From IMG/VR virus record IMGVR_UViG_3300006875_000161, positions 1 to 24,131 of that record: a DNA stretch of 24,131 nt, one strand, 5' to 3'. The stretch is from a virus. The translations under genes and the position numbers were made by a program. Below the pieces are notes generated by a model. The model was not told the DNA's origin. It was given only the letters and a program-made list of their open reading frames with translations, and did not search any database. The first letter of the stretch is position 1. The number at the start of each line of letters is the position of its first letter. Positions 13,939 through 21,175 of the stretch are shown here, piece by piece.

Positions 13939-15486
13939 CTATACGTGTGATTGTTTTAAGAAGTTTGAGAGACTCCCTAACGTTATGTCAAAGCCACCTT
14001 TATGATCATGGTGCTTACCATCAACAAACGCTTCGTTGATTGAACGTTTTTGTTGAAGCATCTCATACTGTCTCTCTTCAATACTACCCTGCATAACAAA
14101 AGTTGCAATAGTTACGTGAGGAAATTGTGAAGACAATCTAATGATTCTGGCTTCTCTCTGTTCCAACTTACCGCTGCTCCATGGTAGGTCGTATGATATT
14201 AAGTAATTTGCCATTGGCAAGTCTACTCCGTACCCACCGGCATCCGAGGATAAAAACAAACGAGTGTTTGCATCGTTACCAAAAAGCTGCTTGGCTTTAT
14301 CCTTTTCTTCAGCGCTCATTCCTCCCATAAACAACACACTATTTGTTAACTTTGAGGTTGCTTGTTGTATTAGTCTTAAGTTTTCTTTAAAGAAAGAAAA
14401 TAATACAACCTTGTTTTTAGGGTCAGCTGATAGGACTTCCTGAATGTACTCCACTACAGCGTCAAGTTTGGGAGCAGCTGTAACTTTAGACATAAGCCCC
14501 CTAGAATATATATCATGAGCATAAGCGCTACCCTCGTCGGGCCTTTTTGGATCAGCGTAGATTTCTGAAGATCTAACTACTAATTGTGGGTTATCACATA
14601 ACATTCTTAGCACAGTTAATCTAGACATTATTTGACCCTGAGCTTCGTTTGATTCCGGGTCGTTGTAGTGCTTCCATAAATTAAAAGATCCACCGTGTTT
14701 AGACATTGCTTGTTGTAAATGATAAAGCAAATCTTTTGATATAGACCTGTACAAAGAAGCACCAGCTTCGTCAAATGGCACAGGTATTACTTGATGGATA
14801 ATCTCTGGTAGTTGATCCGCAATATCTTCTCTTGTCTTTCTGATCATACAGTGGGTCAAAGACTTGTGAAGTTCCGCAAGGTTTCGATACCTAAGTGGTT
14901 TGCCCCAATGATCTCGTACGATAAACGTTCTATCAAAGTCTGTAAACGCGCCAAGAACACTTGGGTCAACAAACTCCATAATTGAGAACAATTCCTCTGG
15001 CTTGTTTTCGATTGGTTGACCGGTTAAGGCATACCGATAGAGCATCGGCTTTGCAATTTTCTTTACCAACTTTGAGCGTTTGCTGACTCTAGATTTAAGC
15101 ATTGTTGCCTCGTCTACCACTATGGCTTGACAATCAACTTTTTTAAATAGCACCAGGTCGCGAATCAAACACTCGGGGTTTACAATTACATATTTTGCCG
15201 ATAACGCTGACTTCCAACACCGCTCTCGTTCCTTTACAGTACCGTCAATTACAGTTACACGAGAGTTAGTAAAACGTTCAATCTCTCGTTTCCACTGGTA
15301 TTTAAGTGATGCGGGGGTTACGACTAGGCAGCGGTCTATTTCGTTAGCGTCAAACAAAGACTCTATTGCGGCGATGGTTGTAACAGTCTTACCAGCACCC
15401 ATCACCAACCCAAGTAGTACTTGACCTCTGTCGAGCATCTTCTCAACAGACTCCTCTTGATATGGGTATAGTGATCCTGTAAACAT
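13939..15486 (-). CDS. SNF2-family DEAD/H-box helicase/ATPase
   Basis: The 515-aa protein has both RecA-like lobes of superfamily 2. Lobe 1 holds Walker A GLVMGAGKT (G30-K33-T34), motif Ia LVVTPASLKYQW, motif II DEAT (125-128) and motif III ALTGQPI (153-159). Lobe 2 holds VVLFSFFKENL, FLSSDAGGYGVDL and LEQREARIIRLS near residues 440-455. The Q-x-x-A-R-x-x-R box is a variant of the usual Q-x-x-G-R-x-x-R. SNF2 enzymes translocate on dsDNA; phage versions are thought to remodel or unwind replication and recombination structures. Its place between primase and the coiled-coil protein suggests a replication-fork role. ATG start one nt after the primase stop. Confidence 0.9.
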   Translation of the reverse strand: MFTGSLYPYQEESVEKMLDRGQVLLGLVMGAGKTVTTIAAIESLFDANEIDRCLVVTPASLKYQWKREIERFTNSRVTVIDGTVKERERCWKSALSAKYVIVNPECLIRDLVLFKKVDCQAIVVDEATMLKSRVSKRSKLVKKIAKPMLYRYALTGQPIENKPEELFSIMEFVDPSVLGAFTDFDRTFIVRDHWGKPLRYRNLAELHKSLTHCMIRKTREDIADQLPEIIHQVIPVPFDEAGASLYRSISKDLLYHLQQAMSKHGGSFNLWKHYNDPESNEAQGQIMSRLTVLRMLCDNPQLVVRSSEIYADPKRPDEGSAYAHDIYSRGLMSKVTAAPKLDAVVEYIQEVLSADPKNKVVLFSFFKENLRLIQQATSKLTNSVLFMGGMSAEEKDKAKQLFGNDANTRLFLSSDAGGYGVDLPMANYLISYDLPWSSGKLEQREARIIRLSSQFPHVTIATFVMQGSIEERQYEMLQQKRSINEAFVDGKHHDHKGGFDITLGSLSNFLKQSHV

Positions 15487-15487
15487 A

Positions 15488-16405
15488 TTAGGTAATCCAA
15501 GGTGGTAGGACAGTTGCGGTATCTAATCCTACCTTAATTTCCTCGTCTTCCATGTCACCTATGTCTTTGCAGTTTGAATTACTATAGTTCCACCACAAAA
15601 GACCTGCTCGTGGGGTACCTAGTGCTTTGTATATCTTCTTGCTAGAAGCAACACCTGCGTCATCGTTGTCCATTGCTACGACAATTTTGTCGGCAACATA
15701 CAAAGTTAATCTAAGTTGTTCATCGGATACATAAGCACCAAATGTACCTAACGCTTGAGCATCAGTTCCTATGGCTGCAAACCTAACTACGTCAAGTGGG
15801 GATTCTACAAGGACGGCTGTCTTGCTTTTAAAACGTTCAATACCAAAAAGTGTTTTAGATTTCTTTACACCATTTGGGTAATTAAGAACACTGCCAAGTC
15901 TCTTCTCTTGCCACCCCTCTAGTCTTCCGGTAGGCGACATAATCGGTATGGCCCACGCCCTACGGTCTTTGTTCCAGCGTACGCCGTGTTTGTGGGTTAG
16001 TTCTGGATCAAGGTTTCTTGATGCACAAAGTGCTTCTGGCACTCTTGCAAAACCAAAGAATGCATCGCGGTCTACGTAAACTTCTTCTTGTTGAACTTTT
16101 GGTGCTTTTAAAGCTTCAAAAGAAGATTCAACAAGCATCTTCTGTATGCCTAGAGAATCAGAATCACCAGTAAGTTCATAGAGTAACGATGATAACGACC
16201 CGCGAGCACCACATGAAAAGCATATCCACAAACCTGTTGTGGCGTTCATGCTCCATGACGGGGAGTTATCTTGGCGTCCAACAGTACGAATGTGCACAGG
16301 GCATTTGCCTGTTATCTCTCTGTCGCCAACGCGCTTAATCTCAACGCCAACCGACTCAAGAACTTGAGCTAGGTTAATCGAATGATGGGTTGATGTAGTC
16401 GTCAT
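15488..16405 (-). CDS. DNA primase (CHC2 zinc finger plus TOPRIM)
   Basis: The 305-aa product begins with a DnaG-type zinc finger, C35-P-V-H38 and C62-F-S-C65 (GKCPVHIR and WICFSCGARG), then a short catalytic linker region, and a TOPRIM domain with VESPLDVVRF (Glu near residue 200) and MDNDDAG (about 244-250). It synthesises RNA primers on the lagging strand. The C-terminal helicase-binding domain of cellular DnaG is missing, so recruitment may be direct or through the phage helicase encoded just upstream. The ATG has AGGAAG about 10 nt away, and the first codons overlap the 3' end of the helicase gene by 32 nt. Confidence 0.92.
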   Translation of the reverse strand: MTTTSTHHSINLAQVLESVGVEIKRVGDREITGKCPVHIRTVGRQDNSPSWSMNATTGLWICFSCGARGSLSSLLYELTGDSDSLGIQKMLVESSFEALKAPKVQQEEVYVDRDAFFGFARVPEALCASRNLDPELTHKHGVRWNKDRRAWAIPIMSPTGRLEGWQEKRLGSVLNYPNGVKKSKTLFGIERFKSKTAVLVESPLDVVRFAAIGTDAQALGTFGAYVSDEQLRLTLYVADKIVVAMDNDDAGVASSKKIYKALGTPRAGLLWWNYSNSNCKDIGDMEDEEIKVGLDTATVLPPWIT

Positions 16406-17627
16406 AATCGTTTACTTCCTCAAACTCCATGGTAGCCCAATCCCATTTTACGTGTACTTCTCCAGTTGGGGCAGTTCTTGCTAGCACAACTCTGATAATC
16501 GCTTGATCGTCTACATCAGGATTTCGTTCTACACCAAGTATCAAGTCTGCGTCTTGAGCAAACGAAGATGTGTAACCGATTGCGTCCGCGGTTACGGCTC
16601 GTGTTTTTCTGTTCTGTAGCTTCCATGACAACACCTGTGTTGTTGCAACTACCGGAATATCAAATCGTTGGGCAAGTCGCTTCAACGCTCTGGTGATATT
16701 TGTTAAAGCCTGTGGTGAGCCTTTTGCCTCACCCTCTTCGTCGTCCATCAGGTACACACCATCTACAACAAGCAAGTCTGGTTGATATTCCTGAACCTTT
16801 CCTGCCAGTGCTGTAACTGTTGTCAACGACGATGTGTCCTCGCTAAACACAAAGGGTTGCATGTTCTTTCTTATACTCAGCGCACGTTTGATCTTTGCCA
16901 TATCAGAGTTAGATAGGTCGCCCGAAAGGATACGCGTATACGGAACTTTAGAAATAAGAGAGTCATAACGAGCCTCTTGTTCCTCAATGCTCATTTCAAA
17001 GGAAACAAACAATGGGCGCTTTCCATGGATGTGAGCGGAGTTGGCAAGGATCAATGCAAACAAAGATTTTCCTCGCTTTGGTTCTCCTGCAAACACAATA
17101 AACTGTTGCGGACGAAGACCGTGTGTGATTCTGTCTAGCCCATGAAAACCTGTAGGTATGCCACGAAGAGCATTTGGTGTATTACGCATCTCTTCATAAC
17201 GCGACATTCTGTTTTCCCAGTTTTGAATAATGTCAATGTCTCTAAGACGTGATGATTCAACTGAGGCTTTTTGAAGACCCGCCGCAAGGGCTGACATTGC
17301 TTCATCAATGTCGTTGTTGTTGATCGCGGGGATTGCATGGGATAGAGAATCCATGATGGTTCTCTGCCGGTACGCAGCGAGGACTTCATCAATAAGTCTG
17401 GAGAAAGTTTCTCCGGATGCATCCTCAAGATGTATGTCGCCAAACTCTTGTGAAAACACACGTTCAGTAGGAACTGCACCGTGAGTACGTTGGAAGTCAA
17501 GCAACCAAGACCAAACCTCAACCCAAGAACCAGTAAAGTGGTCTGGTTTTAGTCCGGCTCGTACCGGAGTAGTTATATCTTTTTCTTGAATTATTTTTGA
17601 AACTAAATACAGCTCACTGGAAGCCAT
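16374..17627 (-). CDS. dnaB: Replicative DNA helicase, DnaB-like
   Basis: The 417-aa product has a DnaB-type N-terminal helical domain, a linker ending RGIPTGFHGLDRITHGL, and a RecA-like motor with Walker A GEPKRGKS (about 181-188), H1a FVSFEMSIEE and Walker B LLVVDGVYLM (about 284-293). ATTQVLSWKLQNRKTR matches the motif III/QVxR region, and ADLILGVERN comes near the end. It should form a hexameric ring that unwinds the fork, loaded by the DnaC-like ATPase two genes upstream. The start at 17627 was chosen because it makes a TGATG overlap and has GGAG six nt upstream; an ATG four codons earlier has no ribosome-binding site. Sequence alone cannot say whether it acts only as a helicase. Confidence 0.94.
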   Translation of the reverse strand: MASSELYLVSKIIQEKDITTPVRAGLKPDHFTGSWVEVWSWLLDFQRTHGAVPTERVFSQEFGDIHLEDASGETFSRLIDEVLAAYRQRTIMDSLSHAIPAINNNDIDEAMSALAAGLQKASVESSRLRDIDIIQNWENRMSRYEEMRNTPNALRGIPTGFHGLDRITHGLRPQQFIVFAGEPKRGKSLFALILANSAHIHGKRPLFVSFEMSIEEQEARYDSLISKVPYTRILSGDLSNSDMAKIKRALSIRKNMQPFVFSEDTSSLTTVTALAGKVQEYQPDLLVVDGVYLMDDEEGEAKGSPQALTNITRALKRLAQRFDIPVVATTQVLSWKLQNRKTRAVTADAIGYTSSFAQDADLILGVERNPDVDDQAIIRVVLARTAPTGEVHVKWDWATMEFEEVNDYDDYINPSFD

Positions 17628-18070
17628 CAGATTCTCCAAGCAGTGTTTGGTTGTACGACATGGGCTCGTAACCCTATCGTTAGTGCGTCGTCATCGTTGG
17701 CAACGTAGACGGTTTTTATTCCACGGTTGTAGCGAAGGTCAAGAGCATACTCCTCAGCTGAGGGGTAATACAACACGGTAGTAGTAATTCCTTTTCTGAG
17801 CAACCAGTTATAGATGGGGTCTACAGCATCTTGAGATAGAAATGTGATCACGTCAGTACCAATATGCAATCTGTTGGTACAGTCAGCAATTGATCTGACG
17901 GACAAGTCATTTGGTTTCCACATTGGTATGGCTGAATCCCAGTTGTTGGCACGCTCGTAGAAACGATAACGAGTTTTAGAAGTAAGCCCTTCAGGTGGAT
18001 TAGCAAGTACGCCTTCCCAGATACAAGCTTGGGAAATAATTGTGTAATCGGATATGTCTCCGCGTTCCAT
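17627..18070 (-). CDS. Unknown protein encoded between helicase loader and helicase (147 aa)
   Basis: The gene is locked to its neighbours by a TAATG junction at its start and a TGATG junction at its end, so it is almost certainly translated. The N-terminal 55 residues are rich in aromatic residues and end in WKPNDLSVRS. The C-terminal half is an alpha/beta pattern: ITFLSQDAVDPIYNWLLRKG, then TTVLYYPSAEEYALDLRYN and TVYVANDDDALTIGLRAHVV. The last element resembles the phosphatase-like DD box of HAD folds, but the nucleophile motif DxDx(T/V) is missing, so HAD membership is doubtful. It may be a replisome partner or nucleotide-binding protein. No function can be assigned. Confidence 0.85.
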   Translation of the reverse strand: MERGDISDYTIISQACIWEGVLANPPEGLTSKTRYRFYERANNWDSAIPMWKPNDLSVRSIADCTNRLHIGTDVITFLSQDAVDPIYNWLLRKGITTTVLYYPSAEEYALDLRYNRGIKTVYVANDDDALTIGLRAHVVQPNTAWRI

Positions 18071-18699
18071 TACGAAACTCTAATCTCTGTCATCTCCGTT
18101 GTTGCGACCTTTACCCGATCCCCATAACGTCGATTGAAGTCCATTACACCCATCGTTGTTGTGATGATCATTGATCTGGTGTCTTCATATCTGCGCCTAA
18201 TGAGGCTACCGATTTCGTGTGTTGAGAAATCAGTTTCTCTTTCTTGACCAACACCATCAAGCATGACAACATCAAAGACACCTTGAATGTACTTCAGTAA
18301 ATATGGCATTGAGTACATTTCAGGAAGTAGTCCACCATCCTGTTCAAATGTATCTTTGAGCATGTCGATATACCGATCGCTACTTACAAAGCGGCCAGAA
18401 AGCTCGTGGTTAGAAACAATCTCAGATAGGACTGCTTGAGCAACAACACTCTTTCCACAACCTGATTTTCCGTGTAGGAAAAGACTGTCACCTGGTTGAT
18501 AATTATTCAACCACTTTGATACTTCAGATTTAGTGGAGTCACTTACTTCTAGATTTTCCAGAGTGAAGCTAGTCCATCTTGCTGGTATGCGTGTGTGGAA
18601 CACACGTTCGTCTTTTGAGCGGTTACGCCACCACTTTTCAGATTTCCAATCAGTCGGAACCGGGAACGTCTGTGTTGGTACTTTCCGTGTAATAGCCAT
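18070..18699 (-). CDS. DnaC-like AAA+ helicase loader ATPase
   Basis: The 209-aa protein has a basic, Trp-rich N-terminal segment (TDWKSEKWWRNR) and an AAA+ core: Walker A GKSGCGKS (about residues 77-84), Walker B FDVVMLDGVG (Asp148), a sensor strand SMIITTTMG and Arg-rich helices (IRRRYEDTR, FNRRYGDR). DnaC/DnaI loaders open the helicase ring and place it at the origin, which fits its position between the initiator and helicase genes. The ATG at 18699 is used; a TTG two codons earlier is better spaced from the same GGAG (5 nt instead of 11) and cannot be excluded. It overlaps the 71-aa gene by 50 nt. Confidence 0.87.
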   Translation of the reverse strand: MAITRKVPTQTFPVPTDWKSEKWWRNRSKDERVFHTRIPARWTSFTLENLEVSDSTKSEVSKWLNNYQPGDSLFLHGKSGCGKSVVAQAVLSEIVSNHELSGRFVSSDRYIDMLKDTFEQDGGLLPEMYSMPYLLKYIQGVFDVVMLDGVGQERETDFSTHEIGSLIRRRYEDTRSMIITTTMGVMDFNRRYGDRVKVATTEMTEIRVS

Positions 18700-18865
18700 T
18701 TTCAATTATGCTCCAAAATTCATTGTCAATTTTTGAAAAGTCTGAGGTCCGTGACTCTACCCATTCCATGAACTCTTGTGGGTCATCAAACGATGCTGTG
18801 ACCCAAGTCACAAAGTTGATAAGGTCTTCAAAACTTGCAAACGCAAACATACCGTCATACCCCAT
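18650..18865 (-). CDS. Small acidic protein of unknown function (71 aa)
   Basis: The start ATG at 18865 has AGAGG five nt upstream and lies 11 nt inside the 3' end of the initiator gene, a typical coupled start; open sequence further upstream (to 18943) is not used because it has no such signal. The product begins MGYDGMFAFASFEDLINFVT and has an aromatic, acidic middle (FDDPQEFMEWVESRTSDFSK) with no membrane span. Its 3' end overlaps the loader gene by 50 nt. An acidic partner or regulator of the initiator or loader is plausible by position only. Confidence 0.7.
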   Translation of the reverse strand: MGYDGMFAFASFEDLINFVTWVTASFDDPQEFMEWVESRTSDFSKIDNEFWSIIENGYYTESTNTDVPGSD

Positions 18866-20108
18866 GAGAACCTCTTCGATAATTATAAATTGCTGAAACA
18901 ATCGTATCAGCTGCTGGTCTAAGGGTTGACCTAGTTTTTGCAAGCAACTCTTTTGGAAGTGTGATATCAGAAAGAATTTTTAAAAGTTCTTCTTTATCGC
19001 AGTCCTCTTCGTTTAAGTGCCACTTAACTAAAGAGTTAAGCGCAGATAGTTTACGTTTAAACTCTGGATGATAGAAGTCTGTGTAGGATTCAATTACTTT
19101 AGCAACTACTTCTGGATAGCGATAACAAGCATCCATTCCAGACATGATAACTGTTTTACGAAGATGCTCGTCTGCTGATGAATCCCACGGTAGATGTACA
19201 TTATCTCTGTTGAAGTCATTGAGCATCAATGTCAGAACTGGGTTGGTGTTCTCATCTAATTCAGTTTCAACTTTGTCCATCAAAGATTGTTGAACTGCTT
19301 TGCTTGAGAACATGTGTACAGGGGAATCTGCTGAGCGCATTCGGTCGGTGCTAAAGAACTTGTCAATCATTTTTGCAATTGATGCCCGTGTAAGCCCAGA
19401 GTCTAGGAGTAACCGTACAGTTCTTCTGAGTATTTGTGTTTCTTGAAACGTGTACGAACACGCCATTACTGATCGTGGATGATAAACAAAGTAGTTTACT
19501 AAGTGATTTACTTCAGGACGTGCCTTGCGTTTAACCGGTTCATCACTCTTCACAACATCGTTTGGATCTGCGCCTAAAATCATGTCATTAACCTTACCAT
19601 CTCCGCCATCGGCCTTTTGTAGTACTTCTGTATTTTCTCTGTTTAGTAATAGTATTACTCTAGGAGTTTCAGAAAACCCCTCACACGCTGGCAGTTCAAG
19701 CGTTTTAATAGGGTCATGTACGACCCTATCCCCTACCGTAGTAGGGGTCACTGATGCCCCCATGAATGGGTCATCCATGACCCTATATGGGGTCACTGAT
19801 GACCCCATCACTTGCTGAGTGTAATGCACTGTGTATGTGTTTGGGTTTGGTTTTTTATCAACAGTTACGCTGATTACAAAGTTGTCAGCTAACCATTTTA
19901 GTGATCGTTTTACAGTTTCTTTTGATGTGTGGGCAATCTTTGCCAGCTCAGTCACAGACACGGTTACAGACTTGTCATGAAAGTTTATCATTGACACAAT
20001 ACATGTTAGTATCTGTAGATCACGTGGCTGTCCGTGCTCGTTTACGTAGGTCAATGCCCACTCAGGTACAGCGACAAAACGCCCACCAAATACGTTATTA
20101 GTTCCCAT
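18855..20108 (-). CDS. Replication initiator with N-terminal winged helix (lambda O / DnaD type)
   Basis: The 417-aa protein begins GTNNVFGGRFVAVPEWAL, which is how many actinophage initiators open. A winged helix-turn-helix follows at about residues 29-86 (LAKIAHTSKETVKRSLKWLA), then a linker of about 50 residues containing MGSSVTP and MGASVTP repeats, and a C-terminal helical domain (YTFQETQILRRTVRLLLDSG and DKFFSTDRMRSADSPVHMF). It is first in the operon and precedes the loader and helicase genes, as lambda O precedes P. The linker-coding DNA contains the dyad cluster of the predicted origin. The ATG at 20108 is the preferred start, although its ribosome-binding site is weak; GTG at 20195 would run through the divergent intergenic region. 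Confidence 0.82.
   Translation of the reverse strand: MGTNNVFGGRFVAVPEWALTYVNEHGQPRDLQILTCIVSMINFHDKSVTVSVTELAKIAHTSKETVKRSLKWLADNFVISVTVDKKPNPNTYTVHYTQQVMGSSVTPYRVMDDPFMGASVTPTTVGDRVVHDPIKTLELPACEGFSETPRVILLLNRENTEVLQKADGGDGKVNDMILGADPNDVVKSDEPVKRKARPEVNHLVNYFVYHPRSVMACSYTFQETQILRRTVRLLLDSGLTRASIAKMIDKFFSTDRMRSADSPVHMFSSKAVQQSLMDKVETELDENTNPVLTLMLNDFNRDNVHLPWDSSADEHLRKTVIMSGMDACYRYPEVVAKVIESYTDFYHPEFKRKLSALNSLVKWHLNEEDCDKEELLKILSDITLPKELLAKTRSTLRPAADTIVSAIYNYRRGSHGV
19620..19806. other. Predicted replication origin: dyad iterons plus adjacent A+T-rich stretch inside the initiator gene
   Basis: Between 19711 and 19806 there are five short inverted repeats built from GGGTCA/TGACCC: 19711-19726 (one mismatch), 19730-19747 (a CCCCTAC/GTAGGGG variant), 19744-19761 (one mismatch), 19768-19783 (perfect, 2-nt centre) and 19789-19806 (GGGGTCACTGATGACCCC, perfect). 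The sequence downstream in the transcript, about 19620-19665, is rich in A and T (tagtaatagtatta). Lambda's origin has this order: 18-19-bp dyad iterons in the linker part of gene O, then an A+T-rich melting region. Alternatively the dyads could be operator sites only. Confidence 0.65.
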
Positions 20109-20196
20109 TGGACCACTGAGGTTAGCGCCACCTGTTGCTGTCCGCAACCATTGTCGAGATGGTATTATTTGGGGTGACCGTTTGACTAGGAGCACA
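20109..20196. promoter_or_regulatory. Divergent intergenic region between the replication operon and the Dps island
   Basis: These 88 bp separate the minus-strand initiator start from the plus-strand Dps start and must hold promoters in both directions. For the plus strand, an extended -10 (TGG-TATTAT) lies at 20160-20168, about 28 nt before the Dps ATG. No clear -35 is visible. For the minus strand only A+T-rich AATAAT on the complementary side is seen, so that promoter remains undefined. Confidence 0.45.
20160..20168 (+). promoter_or_regulatory. Candidate extended -10 promoter for the Dps island
   Basis: TGGTATTAT is a TGn-TATTAT extended -10 box. Its predicted start point (near 20175) leaves a short leader containing AGGAG, four nt from the Dps ATG at 20197. 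The same nine bases occur upstream of the giant gene on the minus strand. Confidence 0.35.
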
Positions 20197-20631
20197 ATGG
20201 AAGAATTAATTAAAGCTTTAAAAGTACTCGTGTCGGACGTAGTTACATTTTACTTTATGGCCCATGGGTACCATTGGAATGTAGAAGGGCCTGACTTCAG
20301 TCAATATCACGATTTGTTCTCAGACATCTATGAAGACGCCTACGGGAGCATCGACCCTATTGCAGAGAACATCCGTAAGTTAGATGACTACGCTCCATTT
20401 AGTTTAAAGAAGTTTAATGAGTTAACTACGGTACAGTTTAAAGATGTTGAGCCATCCCCAAAAGCAATGGCAAAAGCTTTGCTTACCGCCAATGAATCTG
20501 TAATTAAATCACTTAATGATACCTTTAAAAAAGCAACTAAAGCAGATGAACAAGGTATTGCGGATTTTATATCTGGACGAATTGATATGCACAAAAAATG
20601 GGCGTGGCAACTCCGCGCCTCAACCAAGTGA
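20197..20631 (+). CDS. dps: Dps/ferritin-like DNA-protection protein
   Basis: The 144-aa protein begins MEELIKALKVLVSDVVTFYF and carries the Dps hallmark AHGYHWNVEGPDF (HWN, H26), then YHDLFSDIYED and IDPIAENIRKL. Aligned to E. coli Dps, H26, H38, D53 and E57 match ferroxidase residues H51, H63, D78 and E82; the position matching D67 is S42, with Asp next to it (D43). Dps dodecamers store iron and bind DNA. There is no Lys-rich N-terminal tail, so DNA binding would depend on other surfaces. AGGAG stands four nt before the ATG; an in-frame TTG at 20182 is less likely. It is first in a plus-strand island opposite to all neighbouring genes. Confidence 0.88.
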   Translation: MEELIKALKVLVSDVVTFYFMAHGYHWNVEGPDFSQYHDLFSDIYEDAYGSIDPIAENIRKLDDYAPFSLKKFNELTTVQFKDVEPSPKAMAKALLTANESVIKSLNDTFKKATKADEQGIADFISGRIDMHKKWAWQLRASTK

Positions 20632-20638
20632 GGTAACC

Positions 20639-20803
20639 ATGGCAGCTAAGAAAAAACACCCAGGATTCAAGGCAGCACAAAAAGATATTGCCAAGAAAGA
20701 GGGCATCAGCGAAGAACAAGCTGGAGCAATACTTGCATCTAGTTCTCGTAAAGCTAGCCCCGCAGCTAAGAAGAAAAACCCCAATCTAAAGAAGGTGAAG
20801 TGA
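20639..20803 (+). CDS. Lys-rich small protein (54 aa)
   Basis: The ATG follows GAGGT by four nt, only 7 nt after the Dps stop. The product has a basic start (MAAKKKHPGFKAAQKDIAKK), a middle helix with EEQAGAILASSSRKAS, and a basic tail (AAKKKNPNLKKVK). This shape, a short conserved helix-turn segment flanked by Lys clusters, is seen in many small phage proteins of unknown role. It is likely DNA-associated by charge. It ends in a TGATG overlap with the next gene. Confidence 0.8.
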   Translation: MAAKKKHPGFKAAQKDIAKKEGISEEQAGAILASSSRKASPAAKKKNPNLKKVK

Positions 20804-21078
20804 TGGCTAAAAGTGCAGCATGGCAACGCAAAGAAGGTAAAGACGATAAGGGTGGCCTTAACGAAAAAGGCCGTAAATCCTATGAGCGGGAGCACCCAGG
20901 TAGCGACCTAAAACCACCCGTGTCAAAAGAAAAAGCAGCTAAATCCAAGAAGGACGCTGCCAGACGTGACTCTTTTTGTGCACGCATGGAAGGTATGAAG
21001 AAGAAGAATACTTCAAAGAAGACAGCAAATGACCCCAATTCACGGATTAACAAGTCTTTGCGTAAGTGGGATTGCTGA
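20803..21078 (+). CDS. Basic small protein, DUF6321-like (91 aa)
   Basis: The ATG at 20803 overlaps the previous stop, with AAGG seven nt upstream. The N-terminus SAAWQRKEGKDDKGGLNEKG, followed by RKSYEREHPGSDLKPPV and later DSFCARMEGM, matches from memory a small basic family (WQRKEGK-x-GGLN-x-KGR-x-SY ... FCARM-GM) present in phages and bacteria; the DUF number is recalled, not searched. It is rich in Lys and has no membrane segment. The stop is TGA directly joined to the ATG of the next, frameshifted frame. Confidence 0.78.
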   Translation: MAKSAAWQRKEGKDDKGGLNEKGRKSYEREHPGSDLKPPVSKEKAAKSKKDAARRDSFCARMEGMKKKNTSKKTANDPNSRINKSLRKWDC

Positions 21079-21174
21079 TGGCCGCTAAAAGGCAACAGCG
21101 AAGGTAAACAGTTTGTAAAACAGCCTGAAGCAATTGCTAAGAAAACAGCAAAGCATAGGAAGGGAGGTAAATAG
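21078..21174 (+). pseudogene. Frameshifted Lys-rich mini-gene (31 codons if corrected)
   Basis: An ATG overlaps the previous stop (TGATG) and opens MAAK, then reaches a stop nine codons in. If one A of the AAAA run at 21087-21090 is skipped, the frame continues for 31 codons as MAAKGNSEGKQFVKQPEA and onward to a basic tail (AKHRKGGK) ending at a TAG at 21174. Explanations are an indel in the genome or assembly, a programmed +1 frameshift, or decay. The same downstream frame is also that of the preceding gene after its TGA, so stop readthrough would give a C-terminal extension. Confidence 0.5.
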
Positions 21175-21175
21175 T

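Noticed and set aside
20388-20895. Minus-strand frames opposite Dps and the basic peptides
   Set aside because: They are antisense to a clear Dps gene and Lys-rich genes; their Phe/Leu-rich composition is the complement of Lys codons.
21076-21078. Selenocysteine or Trp reading of the TGA after the 91-aa gene
   Set aside because: The TGA is part of a TGATG start-stop overlap like others here, and no SECIS-like stem is evident; recoding remains only a side possibility of the frameshift finding.
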